NCBI GenBank assembly: GCA_050084515.1
Contig: CM114273.1
Coordinates: 372,001-436,000 of the forward strand
Length of the DNA: 64,000 bases
Source of the DNA: Blasia pusilla
Lineage: Eukaryota > Marchantiophyta > Marchantiopsida > Blasiales
Reading direction: 5' to 3'
The notes below the pieces were generated by a model that worked only from the letters and a program-made list of their open reading frames with translations, was not told where the DNA came from and searched no databases. Shown piece by piece: positions 58,042 through 64,000 of the stretch. Position 1 is the first letter of the stretch; each line of letters begins with the position of its first letter. The position numbers and the translations under genes are program-made.

Positions 58042-58077
58042 CCGTGCTATGCACGGCCAAGATACTTATATTACTAG
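58042..58077 (+). mobile_element. Helitron 3' terminus
   Basis: Perfect stem-loop CCGTGCTATGCACGG at 58042-58056, followed by CCAAGATACTTATATTA and CTAG before host T. The 5' end was not located. Confidence 0.6.
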
Positions 58078-59800
58078 TAAGGTGCCCTTATTAACTCAAC
58101 ATAACTCTCCCACCAATATTTGCACAACCCCTCAAAATGATCCAAAGGAATTTTAAAAAAATTGAAGTGACATGATTCCTTATAAATAGCTCACTTTTAT
58201 ACATTTCCTTCCTATCCATATTTACACGACGTTTTAAATTGATCCAACTTTTTTTAAATAAAGCCAAGTGCCACATATCTCCAAATTAGTATATAGATTC
58301 TTTATCATTTAACACATGACCAAAAGTATTTCTGAAATAAATCTAGTGACACGTGTCAAACATAGGAGCATCTTAAAAAATGCATCCTCCAATCAATATA
58401 TGGATAGATTCTCTTTACGGATTCCATAGTCCCCCCTATTCATAAAGTTGTATCTTTAAATCTTTTTTTAGAAAAATCATGTCCCTCGTATCAAAAAATT
58501 TCTCACTTTGTCCAAAAGAATTAGTATTAAAAAATTCCAAATGTGGTTGAAAGGGAGATTCAAAACTTCTTTTGAAAAAAAAAATGGGGTAAAATAATTT
58601 TTCAAAATATTGAGGGCTTTCAATTTAGATTCTTTATTGTCAATAATACTCATCGGAACATATGCATACTATTATTTGTGTCATCTTCTTGCATGATAAA
58701 ATCTTAAATTGGGGCATGTTTCCGAAGGCTTCAAATGGTAGCTCTCCATTTTTTGGGCTTGTCTTAAATATCCATAGAAAATATTTTGGAATTAAATTTC
58801 CGTTCTCACAAATATTAGTTAAAAATATCCAACTCGGAAAGTTTTCATATCACATCTAGTGGGTTGAAACAACTCTACCAAAAATAGGCAACGAATATTT
58901 TTCCCAATAAATTTTCTCACTTCCATCCATGTAACCCAATGCTTCTCAAGGGATCCAATTTTTTTGTCCACATAACCTCTAGATGTAATTTTAAACCCTT
59001 GTCATGCACCAGGTGAGATGGATGGAGATGAAAACACAACACTTAAACGACCAAATGAAATTTCAAAATTTATAAAGAGTGGTTGGAAATTTCGGAAAAA
59101 ATATATATGGCCTTGGAAGTGTGATGTAAAAACGTTTCATATAAAATTAAAGTTGTTCCATGATGGAAATTTTTTGCAAATTTTTTTGTTGGATATTTTT
59201 GGAAAATCCTAGAACAAACCCAAGCTTTTGGAAAGATGTCGTCATTTTGGAGTTTAAGATGCAAGAAACCAGCGAAAAGAATAGTGCATGTATATATCCA
59301 CCTAAGTATTTCTTATGATGAAATATATAACCTGAACCCAATAATGGGGATAAATATGCATTTTTTAAATCATTACCTCTAATCATTTTCTGATAGGAAA
59401 TTTTGAACCCTTCTTTTTCCAAAATCTATTTTAAATCTTCCTTACAGCAAAAACTGAAAATTTTAAAATAACAAAGAAAATTTTACCAATAATTTTGGTA
59501 GTACTTGTTGGTCACAAACTTCAAAAAGTATTTGGAGCAACCATTTCACATAATAATTTTCTTATAAAATATCTGATCGACAATATTTGGTGCATAGTCT
59601 TGTGTGATAATATTAAAAAATGCATATTTATAATATTATCCATGAAAATATGAGATAATATCTTAGATTCTAAACCCTTAATGTATAATATAATAATAGT
59701 AATAAATTTTCCCTTGTTAAACTCTACTCGAATGGCATGGGTCCCAATGTTTGATATAGTTTAGTTTAGGGTACTATACACTAGTTGTATATCAAGATAT
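58078..59800. other. AT-rich repeat-like DNA, no gene recognised
   Basis: Homopolymer-rich; phrases such as CTCAAAATGATCCAAAGGAA near 58132 suggest diverged old repeats. Minus-strand frames at 59070-59422 lack family motifs. Confidence 0.35.
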
Positions 59801-59803
59801 ATT

Positions 59804-59886
59804 AGTTGTCACACGCCGTGTGATATATATAGTTTAGTTTAGTTTATATCAATCAACTAATATATATCATACGGCGTGTGACAACT
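59804..59886. repeat. 27-bp inverted repeat with 29-nt loop
   Basis: AGTTGTCACACGCCGTGTGA (59804) faces its complement at 59860-59886, 26 of 27 pairs. Just upstream of a (TC)n run. Confidence 0.92.
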
Positions 59887-59904
59887 CACACTATTACTTG
59901 GAAT

Positions 59905-59906
<2 letters not shown>

Positions 59907-59946
<40 letters not shown>

Positions 59947-60111
59947 GATAGTGAGGGGCGGTGTGAACCCCAAGGCAATTATGTCCCTGCCAAGGATATG
60001 GATGGTCTATATTCCAACACCAAATCTCTTGAGTGGAAATCTCGAACATAGATGTTTAAAATCTAGATATGAAGGTGCTTGTGAGATGCGATGTCAAAAT
60101 CCAATATTTGG

Positions 60112-60176
<65 letters not shown>
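59907..60176. repeat. Two long (TC)n microsatellites
   Basis: Runs at about 59907-59943 and 60116-60176 (about 30 units) separated by ordinary sequence. Frames that read polyLS or polyER through them are not genes. Confidence 0.93.
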
Positions 60177-60178
<2 letters not shown>

Positions 60179-61385
60179 ACCCCTCCATCCCAACACGAGG
60201 AATAATCTCTCTCCTCCTTGGATAGATATCCTTATTAGAAGAGGAGGGATGAATCTGCATCCATGTGTAGATGTTGTAATAAGATTTATTTCTTTTTGAA
60301 TAAATTTGCATCCCCATGTCCTAGATTAACATGGTGTTTTAGTTTGGATGGAAAAGGTCCATCGGAAGAAATTCACTTCCTCTAGGTTACTTAGAAATAC
60401 CCCTATGTCCCTAGAGGAGTTTCTTATTCCAAAAAAGTTGCGGAGGGATAAAACTTATACATTTTTAGGAGGAAAATGTGGTCTAATGTTTAGTCTACAA
60501 ATATTTGACTAAAAGTGATCTGAAAATACCTGTCTAAGTTTAGGTTTCTTTGTTTGATTCAAGCGACTATCTATCTTCCATCTTACAATGGCGTTAAAGG
60601 GCAAATGTTTGAGGGGCGGCCTTTGACGGGTTTAGGTGAAGAATCCCCCCCAAACGTGGTAAGGCACTAGGAGGACCGGATGTAGTCATGGTCAAACTGG
60701 CTTACAGGAGTTGGGAAGCGGATGAGGTGGAATGGTTAACATAGTTAGGAGATCTATGTGGTTGAGCGGGTTTTGTACACAAAATTTGCAGAGTGAGATT
60801 TTGCACGGAGATTATTTTGGAAGACCAAACTGATGGCCTTTTGAATTCAATCGGCAAGGTGGGTGAGTTACAATGAAAAGGTTTGAATGGGGGAGAGTTG
60901 ACGATGGAGTATAATTTTTGTTGTCGGGAGGATCGACGTGTTGGTCGAGGAGAGTGTTATGTTGCAAATCGGAGATTGTCATATCATGTGGAGGAGTGCA
61001 TATTGACGGTCATATTTAATATTGCTTATGACAAAGAGTTGGTTGGGGCGTGATCAAGTTACCCATTCGAGTCCCTTTTCCCGCACTTGTCGTGAGTGAT
61101 TGAGAGTGCTGGGTATCGGGTAGTAGCTGGTGCTAGATGGGTGCAGTGATGGTGACGAGGGTAGATTCTTTTCATGTGTAGCATGTTGGTGGATATACGG
61201 CGGTTGCCGAGTAGGGGTCGCGTGTATGACCCGAGAGAGTGTCGCTAGGTTAGGTGAGTCAGTTGGGAGGCTCATGGTGAGCCCGAGTGTTGAGCGTGCG
61301 TGAGGCCGGGTATGTCATCACGGGATTGACGTTAGCATAGGTGAGCTAGTGAGGCGTGTGGGAGACTCTCGGTGAGTCTAAGTGC
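60177..61385. other. Region 5' of the retrotransposon gag; possible LTR/leader
   Basis: GC rises from about 60600 and the sequence becomes G-rich, like the gag region that follows. LTR ends and a primer-binding site could not be identified with one element edge in view. Confidence 0.3.
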
Positions 61386-61609
61386 TTAAGCGGGTGAGAC
61401 AGGGTTTGTCATCACGGCGTTCTTCCAGGGTTCGGAAGAACGGGGTAGTGCGAGCAGTGGTAGTGGTGTGACACGGAGTGGAGTGAGATACCGAGGTGTT
61501 ACCATTGAGGAGCTCCTCGACATCCATCCGTATCGGATCGTCATCACTAGACACCTTGGTGGGTGCGGTGGCGAGATCACCAAGCAGAGACAAGAGTACT
61601 TGGTAGGAG

Positions 61610-62143
61610 ATGGACGACATGGGCCATCGGGGCATGCGTCGTTTCTATTTTTGTGAGGTGCAAGTGGGCACCATCGACTTAGATGATTTCATCCAGGAGT
61701 TCGACACATGGTATGACTTCCGGGAGATACGGACCCGACAGTTCAACCCTTTCATGGCATGGAAGGGTTGTTCCAAGATTTTGGAGGGTCCTCCGATGGA
61801 TGACTACATGGAGTTTCGATCACTATATTCAGTAGAGATCGATGCTTGGAGGATGTACTTGGGAGAAAGGTATGTGTCCACTAGTGGTCGCGAGGCATAT
61901 GATGGGATTGTGAGAGGAGAGAGACCCACACCATCAGCCCGGAGACTAGATGGAGAGGAGGGCGTGAGAGCAGGCGATGTGGAGAGACCTCTAGTGGTAG
62001 AGGGCCACCCAACCAGCCCCACAAAGTGGAGTTCTTCCGATAGTTGGGGAAGAGCTACCATGGCGCACGCACCGACAAGTCAAGAGTCTGAGGATTTTCA
62101 GCGACGATCGGGTGAGAGTCGAGAGAGGCCTTCACACGCATGA
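61610..62143 (+). pseudogene. gag-like fragment of the retrotransposon
   Basis: The frame has the gag capsid pattern: an acidic FIQEFDTWYDFREI block, then RQFNPFMAWKGCSKILEGPP followed by an MDDYMEF segment. A preceding short frame (61468-61656) probably belongs to the same gene in another phase, so it is broken at the N-terminus and ends early. Confidence 0.55.
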
Positions 62144-62536
62144 GGAGGTGATCATTGCTACGTTTGGAGTGATCGAGGCGCATCAAATCATATGACCCTT
62201 AAAGATTCGATAGTTTGGAGCCGGTGAAAGAAAGTCTGAAGTCCGGACCGAGAACTACGGAGGAGAGTCCGAGATGCGTCTTTCGATTCACATAGCGAAG
62301 CCCACATTGAAGGTGGTCTTTGAGTTGTCGAGCGTATTGAGCTCAACATGAGTGAGAGAGGTAGTGACCGCTGGATTTTCTCGAGAGACAGACGGGTCCA
62401 CGGCGGCGGTGACCTCACAGTGCCACAATATGAGCACCCGACCACGGAAGCGGGCGAGTGTGCCTAGAGAGCGGTATGTACCGTGAGCCTATGAGGCAAC
62501 GACCGCACCTACATATGTTGCCCAAAGCAGGGACCG

Positions 62537-62944
62537 ATGTGGTCTTGTTGGGCGTGTGGAGGGGCCCATAGGCAGAGAGACTGCCCACAACATGGGAGAG
62601 GATCACCAGCGCCTCCGATTGCGCAGGAGCCACAAAGGATGGCCCAACCACAGCACCAGTGTAACCATTGCCACAGATATGGTCACACTAGGGATAGATG
62701 TTTTGACCTTCGCCGAGGGGCACGTCTTGAGGTAGGCCGAGGGCCTGGGGGCTGTCGTCCTGGAGGAGGTCGGGGAGTTCTTCCTGGACGTGGTGGTAGA
62801 GGACCACCACCAGCCAGAGGAGATGGAGCAGGGGCACCAGAGCCGGCACTTCTCGCACGCATCAATCAGTTGGAGCAGAGGATTGCTGCCATGATGATGA
62901 TGCAGCTTAGTGAAGGCACGGAGTCACGAAAGCGGCTAGTGTGA
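62537..62944 (+). pseudogene. Nucleocapsid-like segment with two zinc knuckles
   Basis: CWACGGAHRQRDC (CX2CX3HX4C) and CNHCHRYGHTRDRC (the canonical CX2CX4HX4C) occur about 30 residues apart. A G/R/P-rich stretch and a short coiled-coil-like LLARINQLEQRIAAMM follow. Typical of the C-terminal part of retrotransposon gag. Confidence 0.75.
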
Positions 62945-63578
62945 CTCGATCTCTACCTCTTACCCGACCCGGGTGAGGATCTCGCCAATATGGGATTCAT
63001 GTGTCGTGCGGCCAGGTTGAGCGCTATGTTGCAATGGTGACTCGGGTGTCTGCGAGAGGCACCGAGCCATCGAGAGGTGGAGTTGAGATTGACCCACCGA
63101 GGGGACCGATGGGCGGCAGGCCAGGGGTTCCACAATCGTTCACATTGCTTCGGAGGCACTACACACACCATCGATGGTGCCTCGGCGACCAACGGTGCCT
63201 CTGATTCATTCAGGCACCTACATCGCGTCACGAGGAGTTGGAGTGAAAACTCCTATGCCGCTCGAGTAGAGTCGGTTTCGACTATAGTGTTGGAGGTGGC
63301 CACTAGAGTGAGTTAGACTCGCTATTTTCCGCCTTAGAGTTGGCGACGTTGGGAGTTGGACCACTGAGGTGTTTCGGTTGGCTATCAAACGCCACGTTGT
63401 GTGAGCGTGAGAGATGACTCGCTTCTTGTTCAGAGGTAGTTGAGGAGGTGGTGGACTTGCCCTAGAGCGGTGCTTGGGACGTTCCCACAAAGTCATAGCA
63501 TGGCGGCGGGCGGTTGGTAGATATGCCGAAAACTCGACCGGCCATAGAGCATAATATTAAAAATTAATTTTTATTATT

Positions 63579-63993
63579 ATGGTGACACCAGGAGTAGTGT
63601 TCTTGGATAACAAAAGTGGAGTATTTCACTTGGTTAGTCCGACGGGGACAATATACCACCGCAACGCCGCCCTACTTGATTCGGGAGCGCAACCCTTGAT
63701 GTTAGGAAGGTGGCGTGTTTAGCGTTAAATTACGGAAGGCCGACATTGAGCCTTGTCCCTTCAGATCTGAGACCTCGATCGATTGGGGCGTATCACCCAC
63801 TCAATATATGACTCGACAGGAGATTGTTGTGAGAGTCCAGCCAGAGCATGCGATGGATAGTGCTATGGTGCGCACACGTGCGATTACGACACCAACTGAG
63901 TCGTACGATGTGTTGGTGGGGAGTATAATGTTATATCCCCTAGGATTCATCCTTGACTTCTGGGAGGAGACCGTTGCTTATCGGCCAGGATAG
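63579..63993 (+). pseudogene. Retroviral-type aspartic protease domain, frameshifted
   Basis: The first frame (63579-63722) holds the active-site motif ALLDSGAQPLMLG. The second frame (from about 63715) continues the domain with IEPCPF, TRQEIVVRV, SYDVLVGSIMLYPLGFILDF and a W-EE-x-A-RPG end. The frame change lies between the two, near 63710. The domain is therefore not translatable in one piece. Confidence 0.75.
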
Positions 63994-64000
63994 CGGTCGG

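Larger units (their letters stand above)
61386..64000 (+). mobile_element. Decayed LTR-retrotransposon (Ty3/gypsy-like), 3' part beyond window
   Basis: Ordered remains of gag, zinc knuckles and aspartic protease on one strand, interrupted by stops and frameshifts. Reverse transcriptase and integrase would lie to the right of the window. GC and codon use differ from the AT-rich neighbourhood. Confidence 0.8.

Noticed and set aside
1-64000. CRISPR arrays, operons, ribosome-binding sites
   Set aside because: The tandem repeats here have no regular spacer structure and all genes are intron-bearing eukaryotic genes or single F-box exons.

Overview
The window is nuclear DNA of a land plant. The evidence is GT-AG introns in every gene, plant protein families (PTS2-targeted citrate synthase, an F-box/CW/SNF2 protein of the Arabidopsis At3g54460 type), abundant TC/GA microsatellites, plant-type Helitron and MITE ends, and Ty3/gypsy-like gag and protease remains. 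The retroelement protease reminds me of those in non-seed plants (bryophytes, lycophytes), but the exact lineage cannot be fixed from the window. Genes occupy about a quarter of the sequence and sit in GC-richer islands; the AT-rich rest is mostly transposon remains.

Layout. 1-1896 (-): 5' half of a peroxisomal citrate synthase, running off the left edge. 1941-9787: tandem duplication upstream of that gene, small Helitrons, MITEs and a Helitron Rep-like fragment. 9788-16046 (-): a large F-box/CW/SNF2/RING protein gene of eight inferred exons. 16574-23880: MITEs, Helitrons and unassigned AT-rich DNA. 24234-24891 (+): ribosomal protein eL39, whose first coding exon is only the ATG. 27332-33253 (+): Cockayne syndrome B/CHR8-type repair ATPase, six exons, with an apparent 1-nt frameshift in exon 4. 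37049-38026 (-): a small one-helix membrane protein with two alternative terminal exons. 39370-46698: a dense Helitron/MITE landscape. 47597-48145 (+): TMEM230-type membrane protein. 54012-54250 (-): a fragment of nuclear 18S rDNA. 56266-57180 (-): single-exon F-box protein. 58000-60600: AT-rich repeats and long (TC)n tracts. 61386-64000 (+): a decayed LTR-retrotransposon (gag, zinc knuckles, protease) running off the right edge.

The genes are independent housekeeping loci, not an operon or cluster: glyoxylate/beta-oxidation metabolism, chromatin or ubiquitin-linked ATPase, translation, transcription-coupled repair, membrane trafficking and an SCF adaptor. The most notable structure outside genes is a set of non-autonomous Helitrons with readable ends (A|TC...hairpin...CTAG|T), including two ~0.8-0.9 kb sister copies in opposite orientation and several ~160-195 bp copies. 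I found no CRISPR array, no tRNA gene and no organellar insertion. No wholly new system is evident; the best leads are the duplicated terminal exon, the duplicated splice-donor segment in citrate synthase, the twin intronic fold-backs and the Helitron families.
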